Below are positions 21,564-34,162 of a stretch of 64,000 nt of DNA, piece by piece. Made by a program: the position numbers and the translations under genes. The DNA is from Dactylorhiza incarnata (Eukaryota > Streptophyta > Magnoliopsida > Asparagales > Orchidaceae): positions 2,731,501 to 2,795,500 of the forward strand of contig JAWHQI010000305.1 in the NCBI GenBank assembly GCA_033032865.1, given 5' to 3'. Every line of letters starts with the position of its first letter. The stretch's first letter is position 1. The notes under the pieces were generated by a model that did no database searches, was not told the DNA's origin, and worked only from the letters and a program-made list of their open reading frames with translations.

Positions 21564-21985
21564 AAATTAGTTCAAGGCTGACTTAGAACTAGACACCTAG
21601 AATTCTTCAGGAAAATTAAAAGTCACGTCGATCTCTAATCAACGCACCGTCGATAACTCAACTCAATAAGTAAAATCGACGCATGCGTCGATTCCACTCG
21701 ACGCATACGTCGATAGAAAACCCTATCATCCCAAATCAGACTATATCGACGCTCGCGTCGAATTCCACTCGACGTAACGTCGACTTCATGAAAACGAGCG
21801 GCGATACCAAAATATTTTCGGTCACATCCACGGAAGTACCGAATAAGCCTCGACTTGAGCCCAGTTTCGACGCTTCACCTGACTTAAATAGTCTCTTCAG
21901 TTGGAAGCCCTCACTACTCTGCATCTCTCATCCTTCTTGCTCCTCAGACCAGCCGACTTCTTCCTCTCTCTTTCATTAACCTAAA
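21564..21985 (+). repeat. Inter-ORF segment with the same palindromic motif
   Basis: Contains several more GCGTCGA...TCGACGC pairs at 21650-21790, for example GCGTCGATTCCACTCGACGC. No protein is recognised in the 98-codon ORF here. Pol would normally lie in this position. Confidence 0.8.
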
Positions 21986-23387
21986 ATGGCTCCAAAGACC
22001 AATTCAGGCTTCGACATTGACCTTGAGTCCTTCCAAGCAGCCACAGAAAACTACAAGAGCATCATTGCTCTCTTTACTGAAGCAGGACTGGACAAGCTCA
22101 TCTCCACTAGGTGCAAGCACCTGGAATCAGAGCTCACAGAGCTAATAACTCATGTTCAGATATCTGAACAAGGAGAAATCCAGGGAACACTATATGAGAC
22201 ACCAGTCTCAATCTCAGCAGAACATATTAGGGCCACCTTTGATCTACCATCAGGTATATCCTAATATCATCTTTGTTTAAATGAAATAAGGAAAGAAAAA
22301 GAGCCTCTAAAAAGAATGACTAAACAAGTCTTAATTATTTCCCTATTAGGTGATGAATCCATTGAACTCACACCTGATGAAATCAAGCACTTGCTCACCA
22401 CCATGAATTTCTCAAAAGATAGGCCGATCCATCTGAAAAAATAGACTTTTCTGATGAGTACAGATTGCTGCAGATATAGTAGGGAAGATACTACTATGCA
22501 AGATATCAGCCCATGATGCAGTGCCCAAGCTGCAACTGAACATCATGGGGGCCCTTGTGCTGAAGAAGAAGGTGGACTGGGCCAGCTGTCTTCTCAAAAT
22601 GATAGCTTCCAAATACTCTCACAAGGAAAATGCCTACATGAGAATCATGAGCCAAGTACTCTTCCCCTCCTTCCCTGACCTATGTAGGTCAAAAGGAATC
22701 CCCATTCCTCCAGGGAAGAGGATGTCAATTGCTCTCTTTTCTAAGTGGACAAGGCAAATCCCTAAGCCTGGTTCCATCCCTAAAAGAACTCCTTCTCCTC
22801 CTTCTCCTCCTCCTCCTCAAAGAGACAACCCTTCTCTACCACCATCATCCACTCAAATACTCTCTACTACCCTCACAACTCCTACTCTACCTACCTCTTC
22901 TCAAACACCTGCTCAAACAGAAGTTTCTCCTTCTCTTCCTCCTCCAAATTTCCCATCTTCTCTACCTCCATTATCACCCATACCTCATGAATCAACTCAC
23001 TTCTCTCCTCCTCTATCACCTCTTCCTCCTCCATCACCTCCTCACCTTTCACACCATGAAACATCTTCATCCACTGAGGCTCTCATCACTCAGTGCATCA
23101 AATCAGCAGCTGAAAAATTCCAAGTGATGCTGAATGAGCATTGCTCCCAAATTCATTCCTCCATCCTTCACATACACACCCAAATAGATGGGGTCAGTGC
23201 CTCTGTGCAAGGCCTAAAGACCTCTCTCTCTTCCTCTAGAGTGACAAGGTCTTTCTTAACCTCCCTGGCCAAGAAGGTCAAGAAGGGGGAGAATCTAGAT
23301 GAAGAGCAGCCCTCCAATCCTAAATCCCTCTCTCTCACAAGTCCCCTCCTTCTTCAAAATCTGACAAAATCCTTAGGAATGAGATAG
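21986..23387 (+). pseudogene. Second ORF of the SIRE-like derivative (unknown function, contains an intron)
   Basis: The frame starts at ATG 21986 and reads through an alpha-helical domain. It can be joined by removing a 96-bp GT...AG intron (22254-22349), after which the frame continues with SGDESIELTPDEI. It stops at TAG about 22442. A second open frame, from about 22470 to 23387, contains a conserved-looking block (CRSKGIPIPPGKRMS) and then a long Pro/Ser-rich region and a short coiled-coil-like tail. It resembles proteins annotated as putative plant transposon proteins attached to retroelements; an env-like role as in Sireviruses is possible but unsupported (no signal peptide or membrane segment seen). 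Confidence 0.55.
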
Positions 23388-23511
23388 TACCTGAGCTACA
23401 CAATGATGAACAAACTATAGAGGTACTTCATATAGCAAGAGAGGCTGCAAGTTACACTCATTTTGTAGAGAAAGATTCACTCACATGGATTTCCTCATTC
23501 AATTGAATACG

Positions 23512-24925
23512 CAAACATAGTCACAAGCAGCACCTTCGTCGCCACATATTACCCTTGTCCCCCAAACACAGTTACATTCCACCCCCAAAGATCATGTAGT
23601 ATGTATTGATGAATCTACCCCTTATTCAAAAAGGTGTAAGAGGAAACATGTGAAGTTGAACGTTGATGAAAATAGGCACTCAAAGATCCAATTTCCTGGC
23701 AGGAGTTATATTTTAGCCGCAGCTAGATCGTTATTGTCGTGTTACTCTGGAAGGTAAGTTGAATACCTATTCGAATTAAGTAATTTTAACTCTTACTTAC
23801 ACTTAAAAAAATCTTTCTACAATGACTTAGAAATACAAAGTGGAAATATTGTCATGGCCCGATCCGCGTTGGAGGATCTCCTGGGAGAGGGATGGCTATG
23901 TGACACTCATCTGGATGCCTTCGCTGTTGTTCTGAGTAGTCGCAGAACTGCCTCACCAAAATACTAGAGGACTTTTTCTATATGTCTCTCCTAATTATGT
24001 GGCTGCATTTTATAATTCTTGTTTCAATTTACTTATCATGAATGCTCGTGAAACTACTCAAAACTTGAGAGAGACCCCTTGCACCCAGATCTAGTTCACC
24101 CTAATGCTGAAACAATAAACGCGTAGAGGTCTCTGAAAGCCATCAAAGAGACCGAACATTGCTTTCAATACAAAGCAATAAACAGCCACCCTGATTTCTT
24201 ACCTAGCTGAACAATCCGTTTAGCTATGAAGTATGATGCAATACACATCTCCGTACTAAGACCATCTAGGCGCGTAGCGAATTGGATTTTCTTCTAGATA
24301 TGACATAACCGAGAATCTTCTCAAATTCTCTGCCAAGGTGATAGAAAACAAGGCGAGCGAAAGTTGTTACCAAATATTTAATTAATTATTTTCATCGCTA
24401 CTTATTTGCAGTACTATAAGAGTCATGCTTTGACGGTGCAACACTTGATATCGCAAATAACACCACTGAATGTACAAGTTGTTGAATTAATACTTATGCC
24501 AGTACACGTAGATGGCCATTGGGCCTTATTAGTGGGTAGTATGAAGGAGCAGATTTGGCATTTCTACGATTCATTGCCAAATTAAACCCTACACACCACG
24601 AAAAGCTTTGATCATTGGTATACTCAATCGCCATTGTGCTTTGATTTTTTAACAATTTGTTGCCTAATGTTTTTCTTTGGTTTTGCATATAGCAGATCTA
24701 TATGGCGATGTCCGGGATTCTTTACCTGAAAGTTTGCCCGGGTGGCACATGTCCTACCTACATTCAGCTCTGACTTATGGGAACGGACATGATTGTGGCA
24801 TGCTCGTCTTGAAGTACATGGAGGCAGTCACAAACACAAAGAAGATCACGTGGACCAAGTGTCAGGATTGGCAAAACAAAATGCCAAGATTCAGAGTGGA
24901 GATCGCTTATGACATGCTTAAATGA
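23512..24925 (+). pseudogene. Ulp1-like C48 cysteine peptidase of the MULE, probably decayed
   Basis: SUMO-protease-fold peptidase of the kind carried by some plant MULEs. Exon blocks: 23512-23752 (donor gtaagt); about 23840-23966, encoding LEDLLGEGWLC..THLDAFAVVLS, the family's N-terminal signature; 24413-24584 after a 'tttgcag' acceptor, encoding PVHVDGHWALLV (catalytic His) and FYDSLP (catalytic Asp); and 24693-24925 after 'atagcag', encoding GHDCGMLVLKYME (catalytic Cys). In-frame stops follow the second block and the Asp motif (TAA at 24583-24585), so the gene is probably inactive unless splicing avoids them. Its role in transposition is unknown. Confidence 0.75.
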
Positions 24926-26661
24926 TCATTGCCTTGAATGAATCAAAAGTTGTGCCGTACTTTGGGTGTAACAGTTGAATTATGCTTGTTATATTGATCT
25001 TATTGAATATTTGATTGGATGTAGTTAGTAATATTTGTCACCTTTTGGATCTAACAGATCAATTTGATTGTTACTACCATTTGATTGTTAAAACATAAAT
25101 TCATCGTTTACAATCACCACTTGAGTATATCAGACACACTCCTAAAATCATCCGACACAGTCAATGATAATTCATCGTTTACATCAAAACATGTATGATC
25201 GGTAATTGAGGTAGAACCTCTTTCAAAAGTGGAGCTCCCAATGAAATTGAACTTCTCTTGGTCTTGTTTGACCTTTGTAGGTGCAGACACTTTGTATTTG
25301 ACATTTACTTTCCTCCTTGTACAACAAAAAAGTTGCTTAACCATTATTAAAGTAAAAGTAAGAGCAGTTAAATTTTAAAAAAGTAAATGAGAAGTAGTAC
25401 TTTGTTTCTTTAATGGTTTCTCGAAATAACTTTTTAGCCTTGCGTTCGATAAACCTTTAGGACGTACAGTCGCAGGATCTCTAAGTTCACCTTCCTTTTT
25501 GATGTTGTTGTCGACAAAACCTTTCTTTGACCTCCCATCCTTCTCTATAATTTCTTCTACACTATTACCCAAATCAGTCATGACTTTTAGAACGTGCTCC
25601 TTGGCAAGTTTACAATTCTCAATACATTCTGCTAAATCATACGTGAATCAGATAAGGTGGTTTCTAAACACCAAATTGGATTGCGAGTCATTCATGCATG
25701 TGGTCTCAAATAAGTAAATCCCCTGCTTGACCATGAGGGTGAATCTCATGAGCATGTATTTACTAGGAATTTGTTTCATATTCTTTGAGTTGTATGCTCG
25801 TAAAATGTGTTTACATATGAGCCCCTTAGTTTCAAATCCTTTGCAAGAGCATTCAGCATTGAATGTTCTTGACTCAACTTTAACGATCCATTGCTTATCA
25901 TTGTCTGCTCAATCACAATATTTTGTGGCATAAAGATTATGTTCATCACTATATCGAAATTCAACTACGATACTTACATTCAAAATACCATCCATATAAG
26001 TTCGGTCAAATATAGAGAATTTTTTCCGAGTATAAGCTTTGGAAGCTTGTTTTAGCAAAAGACAGTTTTTGAACTTTAATGTAATAGTACCTTGTTTGCA
26101 CCGAAAGTCCTCGTCATGCTCGAATCGCATCCAAGATGAAATCATCTTATCCACACCCTTATAACACTCAACTAAAGAACTCGTAGTTTTCGAACATTCA
26201 TGCAAAACATTGTTTGCGGATTCACTTCTTTGAGTAAATAAAATCTCAAGATCTATATTTTCCTTATTAAAAGTCGTTGACCATCTATTTTTGATCTTTT
26301 ACAAATCACTCAACCATCTGTTGCACTTCAATTTTCTCTTTGAAATCATTGAACTCCAATAAACATCAAATTCATTCTCGGTATCGCAATTGCTTATGCA
26401 ATGATAAAATGCTCGAATAGACTTATCTTGGCTAAAGGTTGGAACCTTTGAATGTGCTTTTTTGGATATATGTCATTGACATAAACGATATCGACTGTCA
26501 TGAAAAACTATAGCGATAGCGACCGTCATCGCTTGATCTTGATCAGAAAATATATTGGATGAGTGTTTGCCGCCAACGAATCTCAAGAAGGCCTCAAGTA
26601 CCCAGCAAAATGAATCAAGTGTTTCCTCTGCTACGAAGGCACCACCAACGAAAACATTCTG

Positions 26662-27144
26662 TCAGTGGTGATTCACCGCGATAAACAGAGCACAAACTGA
26701 ATTATATTTGTTGAGCCGATATGTGGTATCAAATATAATTACATCTCCGAAGCAATCATAGTCTATTTTACTGTGTCCATCCATCCAGATAAAACTCTTA
26801 AGCATGTTGAACTCGTTTGTTTGCACGTCATACGAGAACATGTTATCATTCATTTGCTGTTCCTTCAATAGCATCAACAAAGTGGACGAGTCACCACTTT
26901 TTATAAGAGTTGTCCTCTCCCTTTGAACATAATTGTACGCATCGCTCTTACAAAAACCGACAATTTCATAACCACCAACCTCCTCAGCTAGAAAATTATA
27001 CGCGTCAACCGTTCTAATGCCAGCACCAGTCATGCTCTTTAATAGACTAGCTTGAACCTTGGATATTTTTCGATGAGACCTCATCAAATGACTTTCATTT
27101 TCTACAGCTAGTGGATGATTGTGCTCATCCACGAACTTTGACAC
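26662..27144 (-). pseudogene. Best-preserved exon of the MULE transposase
   Basis: A 160-codon open stretch covers the end of the FAR1 zinc-binding domain (DEHNHPL, with the metal-binding His pair) through the helical linker to the first catalytic Asp of the MULE DDE core (FDTTYRLNKY). It is what remains open of the larger pseudogene and should not be mistaken for a host FHY3/FAR1 transcription factor: the MULE termini and the companion Ulp1 gene place it in a transposon. Confidence 0.85.
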
Positions 27145-27174
27145 CGTTCAATTATTACCCTTTTTATCAACACT

Positions 27175-27400
27175 CACTACAAGAAAATTGTGATTTAGCA
27201 AGGGAAATCAGGAAGGCTCGAAATTTTGTTGCTAATTAGAATCAAATTTAGCTAGGAATAAGAGTTTTGCTTTTACCTACAAAAATAGCAACGATTTTTT
27301 TTTGTTGCAGAAATAACAACGAATTATTTTGTTGCAAAATATTTATTGCTAAATAGAAACGAAATATTTCGTTTCTAAATTTCCTTGCTAATTATTTTAG
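27175..27400. repeat. Left CACTA terminus and subterminal repeats
   Basis: The TIR CACTACAAGAAAA is followed by dispersed 'ttagcaaggg', 'ttgctaa' and 'gaaatatttcgtttc' motifs, mirrored in 35410-35733. Confidence 0.9.
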
Positions 27401-27559
27401 ATTAAAATATGTATGGAGGGAAAAATTTCATTTCCCTCCACAATGTTTTCTATTTCACTTTCACGGACTTATTTGCTTAATACTTTAGGAAATTAAATAA
27501 GCCCCAAGCCCCCAAACCCCCAAACCCCCAAACCCCCTGCTCGGCGCCCTGTCATCCCG

Positions 27560-27795
27560 CTCGGCCCTCTCTTTGCGATCTCCCCGGCGTGTTCCTTCTG
27601 TGTTCGAGGTCCTTCCTCATCCTCACTGGCGTTCCTTCTGTGTTCAAGGTCCAAGCTCTTGCTAGCCGGCGTTCCTTTTCTGTTCGAGGTCCTTCCTCTT
27701 CCTCGCCGGCGTTCCTTTTCTGTTCGAGGTCCTTCCTCTTCCTCGCCGGCGTTCCTTTTCTATTCGAGATCCTTCCTCTTCCTCGCCGGCCCCGA
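27560..27795 (+). repeat. Short tandem repeat, about 47 bp, four to five copies
   Basis: 'gttccttttctgttcgagg' followed by 'tccttcctcttcctcgccggc' variants recur from 27591 to 27790. It probably lies in the 5' leader of the CACTA transcript. ORFs on both strands across it are compositional. Confidence 0.85.
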
Positions 27796-28435
27796 GTATA
27801 AGGTCCTGAAATTTCAGATTTATGCAACCCTCTTCCTCACCGGCTTCCCTATTCATTCTTCCAAGCGAGTTCTCTACCGAACTGACAATTTATTGTTTGA
27901 TGCCCTTGGAAATAATAGGGAAAGAGTGATTTAGGGTTCTCTTCTAATTATTGCTTGATGTTATTTAGGGTTATCTTCCAATTAATGTAAGTGATTTGTT
28001 ATTGCTTGTTTGACTGGGATTTTGTAGCTAATCTCTTCCGGTTAATGTAATAGGGAAAGACTAATCCATTCTACCTTATAAAGTATCGACCTACGATTGA
28101 TTTATCTGTCTTTGCATATAAGGTATGATCTCTTCCAGTTAATGTAGCTGCAGGTTTAGTTTATTTTACTTATAATTTGCTTTTGCAAAGATTGTTGTAT
28201 GTTAAAAGTAGGTTTAATTTTTTGTATATTAATTATTTGGGCATAGATTGAACAATTGTTCTCATATGATACTTAGAACTTCCATCAAGTTATGTTACTA
28301 TTTGAATTATGTCTTTGTAGTTTTCATTTACATTTGATTATTGATTAATTGTATGTGATGAGTTGTTAATGGTAGGAATATTGGGAGTTGGAAGAGTAAT
28401 TTTTTCAATAATTATGAGATATGTTTAGAATCAAA

Positions 28436-28590
28436 AAATGAACTGGAACCGAACCAAACGGTTCGGATCCGGTTCTATACCTTAGGACCATGGGTCGGTT
28501 CCGGTTCCAAAATTTTCAAACCGAACATATATGGGTCGGTTATTGGTTTTGGGTGGAACTGAACCGAACTGATCCGACTTGCACCCCAAA
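28436..28590. repeat. CCGAACC/GGTTCGG-rich MITE-like sequence
   Basis: Dense in 'ggttcggttccggttcc' and complements, ending 'cttgcacccc'. A related block lies at 38705-38860. Many plant hAT-type MITEs have this composition, but I cannot define TIRs or a TSD here. Confidence 0.45.
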
Positions 28591-29088
28591 TAAATTAATC
28601 TTAATTGTTCAAGGTAATAAAAGCAAACGCTGACTTTTAGCTAAATGTAGGTTTTTTGAAGCTACTACCGACAATATCGCCTAACGCACGGTGATTGATC
28701 CCAGAAACCCAAAGTTGTCAAAGTTAATTTTTATAGTCCATGTTAAACAAAAGCTAGATACATTTAATACCTAAAATTTAAGATCTACATTTATAAAAGC
28801 TAGATATAATTGAAATGTAGTTATAAAGATTCACGTAAATCATAGTGTGAAGAATAACCTCCTTTGATGGTGGAATTGTGAACGGGGAGATAAATGAGAG
28901 TAATTTATAAGGGAGACGAACTTACAATGCCCGGAGTAAATAATTGCATTTATCACACGATTATCAACTTTCATTGTGTAAACGAAATGACAAACTCTAA
29001 TTTAATGTCTCATTTGATACAATATCATAGCTATTGCATTTATCAAGAGATCACATTGTTGTTTTATGTAATAAGTAATCATTTGGTA

Positions 29089-29448
29089 TATTGTACTTAC
29101 AGAAAAACAATCATGCATCCAGATAAAAGTTGGAAATATGATGAAATGTTACAAGAATGTAAGATATGTCGACACCCTAGATTCATGCCTAGAAATCAAC
29201 GAGGGAATAAAAAGCATAAAGATATATCATTTAAACATTTGAGTTACTTACCATTTATACCGAGACTACAAAGGTTGTACATGTCCAAAACCACTGCAGA
29301 ACATATGAGATGGCATAAGGAAAATATCGGTGATGAGGCAAAATTATGCCATCCACGAGACGGTGAGGCTTGGAAGCACTTTACACTACCACAAATAACA
29401 TCTATTGCGGTGTTTTTTTTTGCGGCGCTTTTGAAAACGCCGCCATAA
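29089..29448 (+). pseudogene. TNP2-like CACTA transposase N-terminal fragment
   Basis: Encodes a fragment of the En/Spm TNP2 transposase. It contains CKICRHPRF (zinc-binding pair), then IPRLQRLYMSKTTAEHMRWH and HPRDGEAWKHF, all signature segments of the region preceding the TNP2 catalytic domain. The open frame begins further upstream at 28894, but similarity starts only near 29100. After GEAWKHF the sequence runs into AT-rich GCGGCG-type repeats (29420-29585) and the catalytic part is missing. The fragment is a relic and cannot encode active transposase. Confidence 0.82.
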
Positions 29449-29585
29449 AATATTGATTTCGCGGCGTTTTATTCAAAAAACGCAGCCAATAGTTTGTGAT
29501 AGCTTTGACGGCGTTTTTTTATTTAAAGCGCCGCTAATAATACTTGATTTGGCGACGCTTTTTTAATAAAACGCCGCCAAAGAAA
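29410..29585. repeat. GCGGCG/CGCCGC hairpin repeats
   Basis: Several pairs such as 'gcggcgcttttgaaaacgccgc' (22 bp; the arms GCGGCG and CGCCGC flank an A/T-rich loop) recur across 170 bp. It truncates the TNP2 fragment and may be the end of another nested element; its termini are unclear. Confidence 0.7.
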
Positions 29586-31068
29586 ACCTAAAATAATTAC
29601 CTGCCCCTCTCATTCCCGACCTCGCCCTCTCATTCCCGTAGCCCGTTCTTCTCCCGCTCTTTGCTCTAAGCCGCGGCGGCAGAAGAAAAGGAGTAGCCCG
29701 TTCTTCTCCCGCTCTTCGCTCTAATCTGAAATGGGATCTTATTTCCAAGGTATGAATCTGCCAAATTCTTCTCCGTCCCTTCCAATTTTTTTATTTTCTT
29801 CATATCTAGGTTATTTTTTTTGCGTTTTCCCCTTTAGATCTAGGTTATTTTTTCTTCAGATCTAGGTTTTGTTTCTCCCATTTCAGATTTACCTCTTTAT
29901 AATCTAGATTTGTTTGAGGTTTTGTTTGAGGTTTTGTTTGAGGTTTTCTTCCAATAAGATCATATTTGAGGTTTCTCCCATTTCAAATCTAGATTTGTTT
30001 AAGCGCCCACTGTAAGTTTTGTATGTGTATTTAGTAGCAATCTTCTCATCTTCATGAACCCAGTTTTTTCTGGTATCCCCTTAAGCGCCCACTTTAAGTT
30101 GTGTGTGTGTGAGAAGGGAGAGGTTTCTTATAATTATTTAAATAAAGTGTATATTAAATTAAAATGTAGAGATCTTATATTTACTGTAATATGTCATTCC
30201 TTAGTAGGAGCAGCCCCTTTGCAGTATTTCACAGTATTTGGAGAAGATTAAACATGTTCTCAGGTAAACTAGCCTAAATGTTTCATTTCACCAATGCCCT
30301 CGCCGTATTTGGGACTTATCATCACTCCAGGGATCTTACTGCGCAACGGTTGTTTCTCCAATGCCCTCGCCGTGGATGTTTGTTGCCTTTGCTTCCCTCA
30401 ATGAGCTGCTGCAGTTCCAATTACTGCTTTTGCTATTTTTTCCGGTGCTTCAACATGTCTAACCATACTCATTCTCTGCTTTTGTGCTATCTTTATATTC
30501 TGGTTTTCACTGTTGTCCACTCCATTTGTGTACATTGAGCTTGCCATCTGCTGCACTTCATTCTGGCGCTCCTCTTCAATCTGGCATTGCCCTTCCTTTC
30601 TATGTCAGACACTACCATCAACTATGTTGTAATACCAGAATATTGGTTACTTCATGGTTTAACTAAACAACAAAAATTATAAGGCTTAGAAGAAACTACC
30701 AAATGCATGGTTACTTCATGGGAGTGAATATGTTTGAGCTCTTTCATATTTGTTGTTTAGTTAAATTTCATATAACTTCATGGTTACTTCATGGCTTTCA
30801 TGGTTTTTACTTACATTTGATTTCATCCCTTGACTCTATAATTGAGCTCTTTTATGTCATTACTTAAAAATTTCTAAGGCTTTGTTTTGCTTTCAGGTTT
30901 AGAAGAAACTACCAAATGCATCTTTAAGCACATAACTGGAAACAGATAAGATGAATTGATACATTGAGATATGTGAGTGCTTCTTTTTATTGTGCCTTTT
31001 ATTATTGAAGTCTTAAATTTTGTATGGGCTATGTTGTGCATGTACCAATATATTATTGCATGTGACAG

Positions 31069-31258
31069 GCCTTGGAACTTGGAAGGCTAGAATGCAGCGA
31101 TAGAGCAAGCAAGAGGTTACCTATAATCGAAGAGGAACTCAAGAAAGGTGACAAGGATAGGATGATGCGAGATTATAGGGCACAGTTGGATGCTGATAGA
31201 GATCATAAGCTTGCTGCTGGAAGGAACCATTCAGGCATCAAGTTGCATCAGAAAAAAG
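31069..31258 (+). pseudogene. Probable captured host exon inside the CACTA element
   Basis: A 190-bp open segment is bounded by a canonical acceptor (tgtgacag at 31068) and donor (AAG-gtagac at 31259). It encodes a charged, Lys/Arg/Asp-rich peptide (ALELGRLECSDRASKRLPI ... RAQLDADRDHKL). It does not look like transposase. CACTA elements are known to capture gene fragments, so a transduplicated host exon is the best explanation. I have no secure identity for the parent gene. Flanking 30240-31060 and 31330-31480 may contain further exon pieces. Confidence 0.5.
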
Positions 31259-33099
31259 GTAGACTTTAAGTATAACATATGTTCTAAAATATTAATTTCC
31301 TTACTCAAAGAGACATGTATGATGGGTTGCAGACCTGTCGTCTCTCCTATTGATCAGAAAACCAAGCTCGGTGCGGAGGCGGGAGAGCAAACTTGAAGAT
31401 AGCGTACTCATTCTACAACGTGGCCACAAAGACGCCTCTTCTGCAACTGATGAACGATGCTCTCATTGTTGCCAAACATAGAGTTCAATTTGTAGGAGTT
31501 CATGCATTTATATCAGTTTGCAGTAATAACTTGAATTTTAGTCATTATTAGTGCGAAAATATACTCTACTAACCAATGCCTTTTTGTTACAAATTACTTA
31601 AGTGTAAACTCCTCATTCTTACTTTCATGTTCATGTTACTTCTTGATTGAAGTTGAATTTCACTTCCCATTCCTGCTCTTGCAGGTTTGTATAGATTCTC
31701 ACAGTATAGTGGGAAAAATTCTCAACCCAAATATTTTAATTCCTGGAGATTTTAGTCCCACAGACCAATCATAATGTTGCTAATGTGCTAAGAACAAACT
31801 ATTAATGATTTGTAAGTCCAGGACAATTCTGAATTTTTTATGTTGTTAATTTGTGTTTCAGATCCTTATATTGTTGAATTTCTGCACTTCTTTTTGGTTT
31901 TTCTTTCAACCAAATTGCTCCAATGGGTACAAAGGAATGTGTTTTATTGCAGTCATAGTTGTAGTTCTCCTATCTTTGGATATCTCCAAATTACATCTAT
32001 CATAATTTCATTGATATGATATCTTCATCTTTTTTTTGTTTTGGTTTCTCTGTGATTAACTTTTCTGTAGGGATGTGTTATTTGGTACGTTTTGGTTTAG
32101 GGTCTTGACTTTAGCAGGGATGGCGAAGACATCGGATGCAAATCACAAGAAGTTGAAGGTAACATTCCTTCTTCTAATTGTTCCCTATTCTTCTCAACTT
32201 CTCTATTTTGTTACTAATTTAAACCGTTGTTAGTGAATACTGATTTGGTTTGATGCTCTGAATAATTTTTTTTCAACTTCTCTATTTCTATTTTTTGAAC
32301 TTTGGATTTTCCTATAGTTTATCTCTTCCATGTCCTAGTATCATTCTCAAAAACCAGCTCATCTTTAACATTTGGATTGTTAGTTTTATCTCAAATTAAC
32401 GCGTGACACTTGCCTCATTGTCTGAAAGCTTAATCAATGCACTTATTGTATTGATGCTTGCCTGAGTGGTATGCGAGTGCTATAACCTATGTCTCAGTAA
32501 GTGCATATGCTAGTTGGTTTACATTTAGTAACACTGACATAAATACATTTACATGCAGTAAAGTTGCTAGTTTGAACACACTCATATTTATTATCTATTA
32601 TCCCCCTCATTTAGTAAAAAAATTTATCTTATTTGTTTACAAGAGAAGAATTTGGTTCGAGCCAGGGAGTTATTTTTCTCTGAAGGAGATGCAAGATGTT
32701 ATGGCAGAGTGAGCCCTATAGGTGCATTGGTTTTATAAGACTTAGAACAATGAGAAATAGGTATGCACGAGGCTTACATGTTTTCTATTGCTTACCAAAA
32801 TTGCAAATTAATAAAGATTTCTATGAAGTAGGCACAATTAGAAATGCTCATTGATTAATATTTTCAAAAGACAGCTTATGGAGATCAACAACCCCTCTTG
32901 AATGAATCTGCTTTGATGTATAAGGACCAACTCAAACTCCATCACCAATAGGTACGACTTATTTTTTTGTTTATAATAGATACTTTTTAAGATTTATATG
33001 GGTGTTCTTCATGAAGCATAAATCAGAGGTTTTTGAGAAAATGTTTTAAAGCAATTTCTTTTTAAGAGTTCCTCTCCCTCTTCCGCGCTTGGAGCTCCT

Positions 33100-33250
33100 C
33101 AAATTGCACCCAGCTTGCTAAAAAATAGGGAGTTGGGCGCCCAGTTCGCTGAAAAACTACGAGCTGGGCGCCCAGTTCGCTGAAAAACTGCGAGCTGGGC
33201 GCCCAGTTAGCTGAAAAACTGCGAGCTGGGTAGTGTTGTTCTCGGGGCGG
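33100..33250. repeat. 'gggcgcccagttcgctg' repeat, four copies
   Basis: Units of about 33 bp contain 'gagctgggcgcccagttc', itself near-palindromic, followed by 'gctgaaaaact'. A single related copy lies at 33789-33828. It may be the remnant of a gypsy LTR nested in the CACTA interior; no termini are seen. Confidence 0.7.
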
Positions 33251-34162
33251 AGTGTTGTAGAGAGCCTGCACAGTAGCATTCTTCTCCTCTGTTGTAGAGA
33301 GCTTGGTTATCTGATAGCTTTCTCAAACCAAGAGTGCATTCAAGTCTTCCTTTGTCCATTCATCTACTAAGACTTCAAAACTTAGTGCCTTCATTGCTAA
33401 TACTGTTAATTGCTACTTCATCTACCATGCATTAGTTGGTTTTTTTATCTTGTTACCACTAATAACATGATGGGCGTTTCATTTCCTCAGTTCTCATCCA
33501 ATTTTCCATAAACGCGTGTAGTACGGTTGATGGGTTTCTGAATCATATTATTAGAATTAGTTCTCTACATCAATCCCCTAGAATTACTGATTGATAACCA
33601 AATAAGCGTGTAATGCAATCCATCCTTACGATCAATTCAAGTGTAGCTCTGCAATATTCCAACTTTGGCTTTCCTAATGCTTTCGTAGATATGCTTACGA
33701 CTTGGATCATTTGTGAACACGCCGTTCAAATTTCTTGATCCAAATGACGAGCTTTAATATGACTCATTCACTTGAGTAAAACCCAATCGCCCAGTTCGCT
33801 GTTTTCCAGCGAACCGGGCGCTAGATTTCAATCAACTAAAGCTTCAGACAGTGCAAAATGTGCTAGAAAAGCGTACAAATAACTATAGTTCTCATTAATC
33901 CAGTAATCAAGATGATAACCACATACCTTATTATCGACATCAGTTGCAAACATTAGAAATAAACATGTTTGCATTAGTCGCATTTTTTCGGGAGGGGGGA
34001 TGCAGTTTGCACAAAGTTTTTAAAAGAATTTATGCATAATTAACAAGGTATCATGACGTCTGTACTAAACCTCTAGGTAGTCTATACTCCCATCTTCAAG
34101 CTCTTAAAAGCTATGATTCTTTGATTTGCAAAATTGTTAATTATTTTTCTTTTGCATTGTAG

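Larger units (their letters stand above)
17763..23490 (+). mobile_element. Pol-less SIRE-like copia derivative inserted in the MULE
   Basis: Begins with an LTR (17763-19103, TGTTGGGAAA ... CTTTCA), then a tRNA-Met-type primer site at 19106, a long gag with two zinc knuckles and a second, intron-containing ORF. Protease, integrase, RT and RNase H are absent and I find no 3' LTR. Either it is 3'-truncated or the family is non-autonomous. The large gag with coiled-coil-like region resembles Sirevirus Gags. The right boundary lies between about 23400 and 23510, where Ulp1-gene sequence resumes, and is not precisely resolved. Confidence 0.75.

Noticed and set aside
26662..27144. Host FHY3/FAR1 transcription factor gene
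   Set aside because: The flanking inverted repeats, the companion Ulp1 gene and nonsense mutations mark it as a dead MULE transposase.
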